Positions 15,509-24,034 of a stretch of 64,000 nt of DNA are shown piece by piece. Where the stretch lies: NCBI RefSeq assembly GCF_049275935.1, contig NZ_CP184830.1, forward strand, positions 2,604,001 to 2,668,000. The letters are read 5' to 3'. The DNA comes from Endozoicomonas_A sp049275935. Lineage in GTDB: Bacteria > Pseudomonadota > Gammaproteobacteria > Pseudomonadales > Endozoicomonadaceae. The notes below the pieces were generated by a model. That model was given only the letters and a program-made list of their open reading frames with translations. It was not told where the DNA came from and ran no database searches. Within the stretch, counting starts at the first letter, position 1; each line of letters starts with the position of its first letter. The position numbers and the translations under genes are program-made.

Positions 15509-17991
15509 GTCAAAGTCTTTTGCTTTCGTGGCGTTTTCTGCTGAGGGACTGGCGATCTGGTGAACTCTGGCTGTTGATGTTATCCCTTCTGATGGCCGTG
15601 AGCGTCAGCACCTCTATTGCGATTTTCAGTGACAGGCTTCAGCTTTCATTGGGTCGACAGGTAGCCGAAGTGATGGGTGCGGATCTGGTCATCAGCAGTT
15701 CCAAAAAGCTGTCTGAACAGGTCAGTCAGGCCATAGAGAACGAACCTGTTGAACAAGCCACTGTTCTGGAATTTCCGTCGGTGGTTATGGCTGGAGACCA
15801 GATGCAGCTGGTGTCAGCAAAAGCAGTCACCCTTAATTATCCTCTGCGTGGACACATGCGAACGGCTGATCAGCCTTTTGTAGCGGATGAAGTGACTGAG
15901 GATACGCCCGGAGAAGGAGAAGTCTGGTTGGAACCCAGACTGTTTCCACTATTGGAAGTGGAAGTGGGCGACACCCTTCTGCTAGGGAAAGCAGAGTTCA
16001 AAGTCGCGCGAGCGATCACTCTGGAAACCGATCGTGGCAGTGGCTTTTACAGTCTGTCACCCCGTCTGATGTTTAACATCAACGATCTGGATGCGACTGG
16101 AATTATCCAGCCGGGAAGTCGGGTTCACTGGAAAACATTGATTGCAGGTGAAGCAGAACAGCTGGCCATATTTAAAAGTAAGGTTGAGCCCCTTTTATCC
16201 GACAGCGAAAAACTGAATCTGGCAGAAGACGATCGTGAAGACCTGCGCGGTTCTGTCGTCCTGTTAAAGCAGTTTCTGGGACTGGGCAGTATTGCGGCCA
16301 TGCTTCTGGCCGGTATTGCGGTTGCTATGTCCAGCCGTCGATTTGCTGAACGACGCTTTGATGGTATCGCAGTGATGCGGTGCATGGGCGCACAGCAGAA
16401 TCAGCTTATGCAGATTTTTGTCGGAGAACTGCTCTGGATGGCTGTTCTGGTTTCAATACCCGGTGTCATCATTGGCTGGCTGTTACAGGCGGGGGTGGTC
16501 AAACTGCTGGCGAATGTTTTGCCCCCATGGCTCCCTGAGGCCGGTCCTGTGCCCATGATAGTGGGTGGTTTGACCGGCATTATTACACTGGTCGGATTTG
16601 GCCTGGCGCCATTACTGAGACTGAGGGACGTTACGCCACTGAGGGTACTCAGGCGTGAGCTGACACCAGCCGCCGCAAGCGTCTGGTCGGTGTATGGGTT
16701 GTCTCTGATTACCATGCTGATGCTGCTCTGGTATCACACAGGCCAGTTGTTGATGACAGTGGGAATGATTCTTGGAGTCAGCGCCGTCATATTACTCATC
16801 ACGCTGGCGATCAAAGCCGGACTAACAAGCGTTCATCGTCGCTTGTCTGGGCAACCCGTACCCATGCCCTGGCGGCTTGGTCTGAAACGTCTGCTTCAGG
16901 AACAGGGACAAACGTCTGCCCAGTTAACAGCTTTCACCCTGACGTTCATGGCTATGGCTCTGGTGCTTTTGGTAAGAACGGATTTGCTGGAACGCTGGCA
17001 ACAACAATTACCTGAGAAAACCCCCAACTACTTTGCGATCAATATTCAGCCAGCAGAAGTGAAATCCTTTCAGAACTTCTTGCAGAGCAATGATATAAAC
17101 GGAACCACTCTCTATCCTATGGTTCGGGGTCGACTGATTGAAATCAATGGACTCTCGGCCAAAGAGGCTGTTTCAGAAGAGCAGAGGAATCATAACTCCC
17201 TGCATCGTGAGCTGAACATGACCTGGTCAGACCAGCCCTCATCTGAAGTCGAGGTAGTGGCAGGGGAGTGGTGGCAACCGGGTGATACCGGTGAGATTTC
17301 CATTGAGAGGTCTATTGTTGAGCATCTGGGGGTTGGGTTGGGTGATGAACTGACGTTTATGATTGCAGGTACTAAAGTGACTGCCAAAGTCACCAGTATC
17401 AGGGAAGTTCAGTGGGAGTCTTTCCAACCCAACTTTTACATGATTTTGCCAGAAGCCTCGCTGAAAGGTTTGCCAGCGACCTGGCTGAACAGTTTTTATC
17501 TGCCACAGCAGGATCGGCTGGTGTTGAATGAACTGGTTCGACAGTTTCCAACCATCAGTCTGCTGGATATGGACGCTGTTATCAGTCAGGTGCAGGTGAT
17601 GCTTGAGCAATCCATTCTTGCGGTGGAAGCCATGCTTCTGGCGCTATTACTGGCGGGTTTACTGGTTCTGGCATCGGCCATAGAAGCCAGTCTTGATACC
17701 CGACTGCGTGAAGGGGCTCTGATTCGATCTCTGGGTGGCAGCAGAAAGCAACTTGTGATCATGCAGGTAGGCGAGTTTTTCATTCTGGGGGCATTCTCCG
17801 GCATGATGGCTGTGGTGGGCACAGAAATCTGTAGCGGGTGGTTGAATGTGCAGGTCTTTGAGCTATCCTGGCAGCCAGCTATCTGGCTCTGGTTTACGCT
17901 TCCCATTGTCAGTGCCTTGCTGATTGGCCTATCGGGCTGGCTTGGCATCAGACGTGTGCTAAGGCAGTCGCCTGGCGTTGTTCTCAAGTAG
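15505..17991 (+). CDS. ybbP: FtsX-like ABC transporter permease, YbbP family
   Basis: 828 aa inner-membrane permease. The N-terminal membrane helix (about 20-40) is followed by a large periplasmic domain. FtsX-type helices cluster near residues 250-430, a second periplasmic domain follows, and three helices form the C-terminus. That is the double FtsX layout of YbbP and of usual length. It overlaps ybbA by 4 bp. Partner of the YbbA ATPase; substrate unknown. Confidence 0.92.
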   Translation: MSQSLLLSWRFLLRDWRSGELWLLMLSLLMAVSVSTSIAIFSDRLQLSLGRQVAEVMGADLVISSSKKLSEQVSQAIENEPVEQATVLEFPSVVMAGDQMQLVSAKAVTLNYPLRGHMRTADQPFVADEVTEDTPGEGEVWLEPRLFPLLEVEVGDTLLLGKAEFKVARAITLETDRGSGFYSLSPRLMFNINDLDATGIIQPGSRVHWKTLIAGEAEQLAIFKSKVEPLLSDSEKLNLAEDDREDLRGSVVLLKQFLGLGSIAAMLLAGIAVAMSSRRFAERRFDGIAVMRCMGAQQNQLMQIFVGELLWMAVLVSIPGVIIGWLLQAGVVKLLANVLPPWLPEAGPVPMIVGGLTGIITLVGFGLAPLLRLRDVTPLRVLRRELTPAAASVWSVYGLSLITMLMLLWYHTGQLLMTVGMILGVSAVILLITLAIKAGLTSVHRRLSGQPVPMPWRLGLKRLLQEQGQTSAQLTAFTLTFMAMALVLLVRTDLLERWQQQLPEKTPNYFAINIQPAEVKSFQNFLQSNDINGTTLYPMVRGRLIEINGLSAKEAVSEEQRNHNSLHRELNMTWSDQPSSEVEVVAGEWWQPGDTGEISIERSIVEHLGVGLGDELTFMIAGTKVTAKVTSIREVQWESFQPNFYMILPEASLKGLPATWLNSFYLPQQDRLVLNELVRQFPTISLLDMDAVISQVQVMLEQSILAVEAMLLALLLAGLLVLASAIEASLDTRLREGALIRSLGGSRKQLVIMQVGEFFILGAFSGMMAVVGTEICSGWLNVQVFELSWQPAIWLWFTLPIVSALLIGLSGWLGIRRVLRQSPGVVLK

Positions 17992-18477
17992 TTTTATGTT
18001 GCAAAACTTCAACAGCTCGTTCCCACGGCGAAGAGAGTTTCGCGACACCCTCAGAGCGTGAGAACGAGTTGTTAGAGTTTTGCTGTTAGAGTTTTGCGAC
18101 ACCCACTGGTTGGCAGGGAGTGATTCATTGATGAGCTGGTTGTTTTTTGATCAGTTCTTCAATGAAGCCAGATTCAGAGGAAGTTTCTCACTTATCCACA
18201 GTTCATTCAGGGGTTTGATCAGGGTTTTTGTGGAAAAGTGGATAACTTTTTTGAAGCAGTGGTTTTTCCGGTCATCTGTGCCTTCTGTTCAGATGCTGGA
18301 AAACGGGTCGATTTTCTCTATGGGCATTTATGATGTCCATGTTACAGTGATTTTACGGATCACTTTCTGAACGCTGTCGAAGTGATCTTCATCCGCAGTA
18401 TTGCTCAAGCCTGAAGACAGCCGTAAGTCTTCTGATAACGAGTTCCGGGTGTTCTATATGGACTGAGGAGACACTCC
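17992..18477. other. 486-bp intergenic region
   Basis: Holds a long imperfect inverted repeat (18001-18083) just past the ybbP stop and a doubled 14-bp string (TGTTAGAGTTTTGC, 18070-18097). A 96-codon plus-strand frame at 18080-18370 lacks a ribosome site and any recognisable composition, and I do not call it. The last 60 bp contain the AGGAG ribosome site of the next gene. Confidence 0.5.
18001..18083. repeat. imperfect inverted repeat with GTTCCCACG core
   Basis: GCAAAACTTCAACAGCTCG... pairs with ...CGAGTTGTTAGAGTTTTGC over 27 bp with about five mismatches. A related but shorter GTTCCCGCC...GGCGTGGGAAC palindrome is at 18892-18912. This resembles REP/BIME-type intergenic repeats and may stabilise the ybbP transcript end. 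Confidence 0.5.
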
Positions 18478-18822
18478 ATGACTGATCAGGAAGAAGCTTA
18501 TCTATCCCTTTTGTGTCTGCGCAACAGCACTTTTCGGATTGCTCAGTTGTATTGGACCTATATCAAGCTTCGTTCCCTGACGGGGCAGGCTCCTCCCATT
18601 CTTATCATTATGCTGAGTGTCCTCTGGGAAAAGCAGCAGGGACTCCATAACAGACTGCTGGCGGCTTACCCGGAAGATATGGCCGTTGAAAAATGGCATG
18701 GACAGGATGAAATGAATGATCGATTGGGTGATATGAGCCGGGAGACCCAGGAAGATCTTCAGAGAATTTGCCAGACAGAAATGCAGATGCTGCAACTGGT
18801 CGGCATGATGATGAAGCAATAG
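18478..18822 (+). CDS. hypothetical protein, 114 aa
   Basis: Not recognised. ATG at 18478 follows a clear AGGAG ribosome site (spacing 8), supporting expression. The protein has no signal peptide. It is Leu/Met-rich and mostly helical-looking, with a hydrophobic stretch LIIMLSVLW near residues 42-50 and an acidic Gln-rich C-terminal helix ending LQLVGMMMKQ. Flanked by REP-like repeats on both sides and transcribed alone. Confidence 0.6.
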   Translation: MTDQEEAYLSLLCLRNSTFRIAQLYWTYIKLRSLTGQAPPILIIMLSVLWEKQQGLHNRLLAAYPEDMAVEKWHGQDEMNDRLGDMSRETQEDLQRICQTEMQMLQLVGMMMKQ

Positions 18823-19107
18823 CGATCCAGTGGAATTGATATTCTTCCCACCTTAAAGAGCGTTTCGCAAAGCTCCTGCAACTCGTTCCCGCCAGGCGTG
18901 GGAACGCATCCCCCCGAAAACCGGCCTCTAGAGTTTGAGATAGCGGATGGGTACCAGAGTTTTACCTGCAACCTGTGGATAACTTGTTGGATAACTGTGT
19001 CTTTGTTGTGGTTTTTTATGGTAGTTTTCCCCAATTGACTGTCCCATGGGCTTTGTCTGATCTGAGAGCTAGCTATACTCCGCTCTTCTGAACGGATAGG
19101 GAATTTT

Positions 19108-21240
19108 ATGAACCGGTTTACTTTTTCTTCCGGCAGTCTTTTTTTGATACTTCTCTTTTTGGCAACCTGGGTCAATGCTTCCTATTGGGTCGGGGTCAGT
19201 AAAGCAGACATCACAGGCTCGGCAGTAGGCAGTGGCATGATGGGATATGCCGACAGCAGTCAGATAAGTGCTGGAATCAATGATCGGCAGTGGGCCAGAG
19301 CCTTTATAGTGAGTCAGGGAAGAGAGAGCCATCGTCTTGCTATTGTGGTCATTGATGCGGGAGCGGTTTTTGCCAGTGTTTATCAGGCGGTTCTAACTCG
19401 GTTGGAACAAGAGTTTGGTTCTCTTTATAACCGCCACAACGTCATCCTGTCAGCGACTCATACCCACAGTGCCGCAGCCGGTCAGTCTCACCATTTTCTA
19501 TACAATATGCCCTATGGCGTATTCGATGACCGGGCTTTTGAAAAGATGGTGTCGGGCATTATCCAGGCCATCAGGATGGCCCATGAAGACCTTGCTCCTT
19601 CTGAGATCCGGATGAAAACGGGGTTATTGGACAATGCCAGCCGCAATCGGTCCCTGTCTGCCTATGAAAACAATGTAGATGCCAGCCGGCGAGGTTCTAT
19701 TGACCGGTTTGTTCAGCAACTCAGGTTTGCCCGGGGCGGTAGGCCATTAGGTGCTATCACCTGGTTTGCAACCCATGCAGTCTCCTATCCCCGCAGTAAT
19801 CTCCTGTTGAGCAGTGACAACAAAGGCTATGCCAGCTGGGCTTTTGAACGCTATGCAAAGTACAACTGGGGAGTGGATTCTTTCATTGCAGCCTTTCCAC
19901 AAACCAATGCCGGGGACATGACACCTAACCTGAATCTTGATGGCACCGGGCCCGGCAAAACGCCCGAAGAAAATGTCAGGGAGATCGGTCAAAGACAGTT
20001 TAAAAAAGCCCTGGAACTTTTTAATGCCAGAGGCAACAGAGTTTATGGACCCATTGAGTCGGTGCATAACTGGGTGGACTTTTCCAACTACGAAGTCCGG
20101 CAAGAATATTCAGGGCAGCAGAAGCAAGTAACAACCTGCAATCCAGCTATGGGATACAGTTTTGCCGCAGGCACGGAAGATGGTCGGCCGCCCTATTTTG
20201 TGAGGTTGTTACTTGGAGCCTATGAAGGCCGCAAGAATGAGCAATGGTGGATCAGAATGGTAACCGATTTTCTGACCTCGCCGTCCGAACAAGAACTGAT
20301 ATGTCAGAAGCCCAAGCCGGTCATGCTGTCATTGGGAAGTCGGAAAAACTTTCACTATTTCAATGATGTGTTTCCCTCAGGCAATATGCACCGGGAAGTC
20401 ATTAACCAGCCCTGGGTCCCCGAAGTCCTGCCATTGATGCTGGCTCGGCTGGGCAATTTTCAGATTGCTGCCTTGCCTGTTGAGCCGACAGTTATGGCTG
20501 GAAGACGGCTTCGAAAAAGATTGTCAAAACTTTCAGGGATTCCTGACAGGCATATTGTCATCGCCGGGTATTCCAACGATTATGCCAGCTATCTGACCAC
20601 AGCAGAGGAGTTCTACAAACAGCACTATGAGGGAGCATCCACCTTATTCGGTCCATGGGAGCTCAGTGCCATGATTCAGGCTTTTTCAAGTCTTTCCAGG
20701 CAATTGAGTAAAGAGGAGCAGCCTCCTTCGGATGAAGCAATGCCGTTGGATTTGAGTTATCTGTACGACGGTGTTCGTATGGATAACATCCCGGAAAAAG
20801 AACATAGCCAATACGGAAGTATAATAACTGACAGTCAGGATAATATTCACTCAGGCCAGTCAGTGAAGCTTCAATATATTGCATCACACCCAAGATCAGG
20901 CATGGATCTCGATAGTTTTTTTTATGTGCAGAGGAAGAATGACTGCACAGGATCATGGGATACAGTTGCCACAGATGGTGACTGGACTACCCGGTTCCAA
21001 TGGCAGGCGGGAGTGGCTACCGTCGAATGGACACCCGATATGTACGACAAAGAAGGTTTATATCGCATTGTCATTCGCGGTGAATATTACACGGTCATTC
21101 CCAGAGGGCGTTTACTGAAAAAACACTATGAGTCGATATCAGGGGAATTCTATTATTCTGCTCATGATCCTGACGCCCACTCGAGATCTTTACTCAATAC
21201 TTTTTCAGGATTGGAAAGAGGTCGTTCCTGTGAAAGATAA
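19108..21240 (+). CDS. neutral/alkaline ceramidase-family secreted hydrolase
   Basis: 710 aa with a Sec signal peptide (about 1-24, ending VNA). The family has a zinc amidase domain that hydrolyses the N-acyl bond of ceramide, plus a C-terminal beta-sandwich. Visible landmarks: GVSKADITG start, SATHTHSAAAG (zinc His region), WFATHAVSYP (second His), NAGDMTPN, VEPTVMAGRRLR (Glu ligand region) and GYSNDYASYLTTAEE (Tyr ligand region). In characterised members the GDxSPN motif carries the nucleophilic Ser; here it is Thr272. Single gene; bacterial homologues are associated with degrading host sphingolipid. Confidence 0.88.
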   Translation: MNRFTFSSGSLFLILLFLATWVNASYWVGVSKADITGSAVGSGMMGYADSSQISAGINDRQWARAFIVSQGRESHRLAIVVIDAGAVFASVYQAVLTRLEQEFGSLYNRHNVILSATHTHSAAAGQSHHFLYNMPYGVFDDRAFEKMVSGIIQAIRMAHEDLAPSEIRMKTGLLDNASRNRSLSAYENNVDASRRGSIDRFVQQLRFARGGRPLGAITWFATHAVSYPRSNLLLSSDNKGYASWAFERYAKYNWGVDSFIAAFPQTNAGDMTPNLNLDGTGPGKTPEENVREIGQRQFKKALELFNARGNRVYGPIESVHNWVDFSNYEVRQEYSGQQKQVTTCNPAMGYSFAAGTEDGRPPYFVRLLLGAYEGRKNEQWWIRMVTDFLTSPSEQELICQKPKPVMLSLGSRKNFHYFNDVFPSGNMHREVINQPWVPEVLPLMLARLGNFQIAALPVEPTVMAGRRLRKRLSKLSGIPDRHIVIAGYSNDYASYLTTAEEFYKQHYEGASTLFGPWELSAMIQAFSSLSRQLSKEEQPPSDEAMPLDLSYLYDGVRMDNIPEKEHSQYGSIITDSQDNIHSGQSVKLQYIASHPRSGMDLDSFFYVQRKNDCTGSWDTVATDGDWTTRFQWQAGVATVEWTPDMYDKEGLYRIVIRGEYYTVIPRGRLLKKHYESISGEFYYSAHDPDAHSRSLLNTFSGLERGRSCER

Positions 21241-21264
21241 AATGAACAGGAAAAAGGTAGCGGC

Positions 21265-21729
21265 TTACTTTGAGTTTCCACCTTTTAGCAGGTTTTTGAA
21301 CTGAACGGCAAAATCCTGCTGGTTTTGCCTGTTATCAGGCGGCAGGGGGGATTCATCAAACCTGTGAATCAAATTGACTTGCTGGTTGGTGACTCCCAGC
21401 AATATATCTTTTTCGCCTATACGAATCAGACAGACCCTGGCCTGGCTGGAAACCGGAACGCTTGAGACTACTTTTATTCCCTGGCCAACGGCGGGTGTGC
21501 CTATGTTCAATTTCTTTACGATCCAGGCCAGGGCAAATATCAGCACAATGACAAAAAACAGAGGCGCAATAACCTGAGTGAGACTCAGGTCGGCTGGCTT
21601 GTCTGTTGTTACTTCTGCAAAAGCAATCGCTGAAAAACCGGACAGTAAAAGCAGATTGAGCCCATAAGGATATTTTTTAAATCCTGAGAGCAAAGAAAGA
21701 CTTTTCAGATAAAAAAACAGTTTTTTCAC
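21265..21729 (-). CDS. fliO: flagellar biosynthetic protein FliO
   Basis: 154 aa, GTG start at 21729 behind a strong AGGAGG (spacing about 5). It has a signal-like N-terminus, then a transmembrane helix (APLFFVIVLIFALAWIVKKL, residues about 50-69), then the FliO cytoplasmic domain with VVSSVPVSSQARVCLIRIGEKDILLGVT, the family signature. FliO assists assembly of the FliP-FliQ-FliR flagellar export gate. No fliN, fliP or other flagellar structural gene is next to it, which is unusual. The start overlaps the stop of a 74-codon upstream frame (GTGA). Confidence 0.8.
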   Translation of the reverse strand: MKKLFFYLKSLSLLSGFKKYPYGLNLLLLSGFSAIAFAEVTTDKPADLSLTQVIAPLFFVIVLIFALAWIVKKLNIGTPAVGQGIKVVSSVPVSSQARVCLIRIGEKDILLGVTNQQVNLIHRFDESPLPPDNRQNQQDFAVQFKNLLKGGNSK

Positions 21730-21950
21730 GCAGCCTCCTGCTCGCGCTTGAATGGTCCACGCACCTTCATTCCATTCTTATCATATTCACGGGAAAGCAT
21801 GAAGCGAAAATTCCAGGAGAGAGCCTGCATAATCCAAAGCAGTACAGCTTTGTGTGCAGGCACATCATTGAAGGGTAATGCTGTCATGTCTACTGTATTA
21901 AGTCTTGTTGACCAATAATGTGCCGAAGATAAACAATAGTAGTAACTCAA
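21726..21950 (-). CDS. small open frame coupled to fliO
   Basis: Up to 74 aa; the likely start is the internal ATG at 21887 (MTALPFNDVP...). Its last codons contain the fliO ribosome site and its TGA overlaps the fliO GTG, so coupled translation is plausible. The protein is not recognised; it has a hydrophobic segment (AVLLWIMQALSW) and a basic C-terminus. It does not resemble FliN, the usual gene before fliO, and could be a remnant. Confidence 0.3.
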   Translation of the reverse strand: MSYYYCLSSAHYWSTRLNTVDMTALPFNDVPAHKAVLLWIMQALSWNFRFMLSREYDKNGMKVRGPFKREQEAA

Positions 21951-22059
21951 CGATATAAATGGGAGTGATCATCGTTCTGGATAATCCACATGACAGATGG
22001 CGTTAGCATGACTGTCTACACTCAGGCTCAGGCTGGCATCGCTGATGGTAAAGAGGTTA

Positions 22060-22374
22060 CCGATGAAAAAACCTGACATTACCAAAGGGAAACTCCGGGA
22101 GTCCATTTTTAATCTCGGGGAGGCTATCCGTAACCGGGACTGGACAACGCTGGAAGCTCTGGATACTGAAGCCCGTCAGGTAATTGAAGAAGCTCTGGAA
22201 AGTGGCTCAGCCCCCTCCGAAGAGGTGAAGGCGCTTCTCAAAGAGCTCCAAGCGCTCTACCGGGAAATGATATTGGCCTGCCAGCTGGAACGAGATCGTG
22301 TACAGGAACAGCTGGCGGTCAGCAAACGTCGTCAGGAAGCCATTGAGGGCTATCAGAAAAGTAACAAGAGATGA
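22060..22374 (+). CDS. FliT-like small helical protein (possible flagellar chaperone)
   Basis: 104 aa from ATG 22060, chosen because AGAGG lies 6 nt upstream; an ATG at 22045 has no ribosome site. All-helical, charged, with the LKELQALYREMILACQLERDRV segment typical of FliT-like proteins. FliT family members bind the filament cap FliD. Homology is judged from pattern only. Divergent from fliO, which makes a flagellar role more plausible. Confidence 0.45.
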   Translation, partial: PMKKPDITKGKLRESIFNLGEAIRNRDWTTLEALDTEARQVIEEALESGSAPSEEVKALLKELQALYREMILACQLERDRVQEQLAVSKRRQEAIEGYQKSNKR

Positions 22375-22512
22375 AGTTGATCGGTTCTGAATCCTGCAAA
22401 CATTCATTTGAAAAACTGGCCATGGCTCAATTAAAATGCGCCCTTGATCTCAGAGCAGTGGGCTGGTTAGTCTATAAATTCAACGGACTCCAGGTTTTTT
22501 ACAGGCAAATTA

Positions 22513-23181
22513 ATGGTTCTAAGTTTCACTTCACATCCCAGCCCTAACTTTGATGACCGGGAAATTCCAGTAGAGTTTCTGATCTTGCATTATACGGCTG
22601 TGGATCTCCAGGGTACGCTGGACATCGTCTCGAGTAAGGGGTGTGAGGTTTCAGCTCACCTGGTAATTGATCTGGACGGTACCGTCTACGAGCTGGTCAG
22701 TTGCCTGAATGGTACGGCTCACAGAGCCTGGCATGCAGGCGTCAGCCGCTGGCAGGAAAAAGAAACATTCAACGATTTTGCCATTGGAATAGAGTTGGTT
22801 AACTTCAATGGGAATGTTTTCCCTTTCACCGATGCACAATATTCTGCTCTGAAAGATGTGATTCAACACTTGCAGAAGCACTACCCGAGTTTGAATGATC
22901 CACAACGGATTCTTGGCCATGAACAGATAGCCGGTTTCAGGGGAAAGGCTGATCCGGGTTGTTACTTTGATTGGGATCGTTTTTTTAGCGATAGCTATCC
23001 TGACCAACCCCGACCCGTACGCGAATCAGTTTGCCCGAAGGAGCTTCAGGCTTCGCTTAAAAGACTTCAGCCACTGGAACCTGACGATAGAGAGCAGCGA
23101 GTGCTCTTCTGGCAAAGTATTAACGAGTTAACAGAAACGTCGGTCAGACTGATTCAGAAGGAGGCCGGGTCTCGTTCATAA
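22513..23181 (+). CDS. N-acetylmuramoyl-L-alanine amidase, Amidase_2/AmpD-like
   Basis: 222 aa, no signal peptide. Amidase_2 landmarks: LILHYTAVD (first zinc His), SAHLVIDLDGTVYELV, WHAGVSRWQ, IGIELVN, ILGHEQIAGFRGKADPG (second His region with the DPG following the third ligand). AmpD-type enzymes cut the stem peptide from muropeptides during cell-wall recycling. The C-terminal ~50 residues after FDWDRFF are an extra helical tail. Its 3' end overlaps the remnant toxin gene on the other strand by 28 bp. Confidence 0.85.
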   Translation: MVLSFTSHPSPNFDDREIPVEFLILHYTAVDLQGTLDIVSSKGCEVSAHLVIDLDGTVYELVSCLNGTAHRAWHAGVSRWQEKETFNDFAIGIELVNFNGNVFPFTDAQYSALKDVIQHLQKHYPSLNDPQRILGHEQIAGFRGKADPGCYFDWDRFFSDSYPDQPRPVRESVCPKELQASLKRLQPLEPDDREQRVLFWQSINELTETSVRLIQKEAGSRS

Positions 23182-23342
23182 GTAAAGTCTTTGGCATTAC
23201 GAGTGATAATAGCTTCTGCGCCAGCCTGAATTGCAGAAGCATGAAGCACACTGTCTTCGTAATCGCTAAAAGAGCTGGCTAAAAAGGGAGAGCGGTCAAG
23301 AAGTACGTTCAGGATAATATTGGTCTCGACCAGAATGTTTAC
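23154..23342 (-). pseudogene. PIN-domain (VapC-type) toxin, internally deleted
   Basis: Directly downstream of the antitoxin frame (junction CTGTAAACATT). Translation gives VNILVETNIILNVLLDRSPF, the N-terminal PIN strand, then jumps to FSDYEDSVLHASA...AIITRNAKDF, the C-terminal PIN motif. About 75 of the usual ~135 residues are missing from the middle, with at least one acidic metal ligand. No ATG/GTG start is in frame after the preceding stop. It cannot encode an active PIN nuclease. Confidence 0.7.
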
Positions 23343-23581
23343 AGATACTTATCCTCAAGGTATTTTTTGTGATCCTCCTCGTTTGATACTTCAGAATCCG
23401 CCATAACACCCCTGAGACTCTGTGTGAGAGGGGTGAGCTTTTTGGTGGCATCAGATTCCCCAAGGATTAGCGCATTAAAATAATCAGCTACCCGTTGAGA
23501 CAGAGATTTACCCTGGTTGGCAGCATATTCTTCGGCTGGCTCAACAAGCTTGGCTTTCATCCATAAGGTAAGTTTATGCAT
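23339..23581 (-). CDS. DUF6364-type antitoxin
   Basis: 80 aa from ATG 23581 (MHKLTLWMKAKLVEPAEEYA...). The N-terminus looks like a ribbon-helix-helix antitoxin, with SLSQRVADYFNALI as the second helix. It is normally the first gene of a pair with a PIN toxin. The start overlaps the 3' end of the DUF3037 gene by 8 nt, and the end abuts the deleted toxin remnant. The antitoxin itself looks intact, so it is an orphan. Confidence 0.65.
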   Translation of the reverse strand: MHKLTLWMKAKLVEPAEEYAANQGKSLSQRVADYFNALILGESDATKKLTPLTQSLRGVMADSEVSNEEDHKKYLEDKYL

Positions 23582-23971
23582 AATGGTTTCTTGACGTACC
23601 TTTGGCAAATTTTTCTATTGCTGTCTCATTGCTGGCATCAGCAATATCACCAAAATCTTTTAACCTTTTCTGAACCATTGTCCAGGCTTTTTGAACATCG
23701 CCTTTATGCACGGGCTTTTCTACTGGAATCAGAATGTCTTCCGGCAGTTCATTAAGCTCTTGTAAAGTGCTCAGTTTGCCAATCCAGAGGTTTCCGTGCT
23801 CAATAATTTTTTCCGGCTCAGTACGGTCAAAATGCAGAGGCTGAATCGCTCTTAACCGATTCTCTTCCGTAATCTGCACTAACGGCATAGTAACAGGGTA
23901 CAGAGTACCGATTTTTTCCTTCTTGAATTGATGGCGCAGATTTAAGCTGCGGAGAAAGTGTCCCACCCTAG
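23574..23971 (-). pseudogene. DUF3037 protein, 3' fragment (separated by nested insertions)
   Basis: Codes RVGHFLRSLNLRHQFKKEK... to ...FAKGTSRNHYA. Joined across the TA target at 25842-25843, it continues the 5' fragment in frame (EHELQT then RVGHFL), giving a 273-aa DUF3037 protein. The fragment has no start codon of its own near the junction; internal ATGs could give a ~104-aa peptide. Function of DUF3037 proteins is unknown; they are commonly coupled to a HipA-like kinase, as here. Confidence 0.75.
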
Positions 23972-24034
23972 GAGCCTGACCGAGAATAGGCTTATCTGTT
24001 ATGATAAGCCTTAAACCAACTCTGATTATGCCAA

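Noticed and set aside
18080..18370. 96-codon plus-strand frame after ybbP
   Set aside because: It has no ribosome site, begins inside an inverted repeat and shows Phe-rich low-complexity composition with no recognisable domain.
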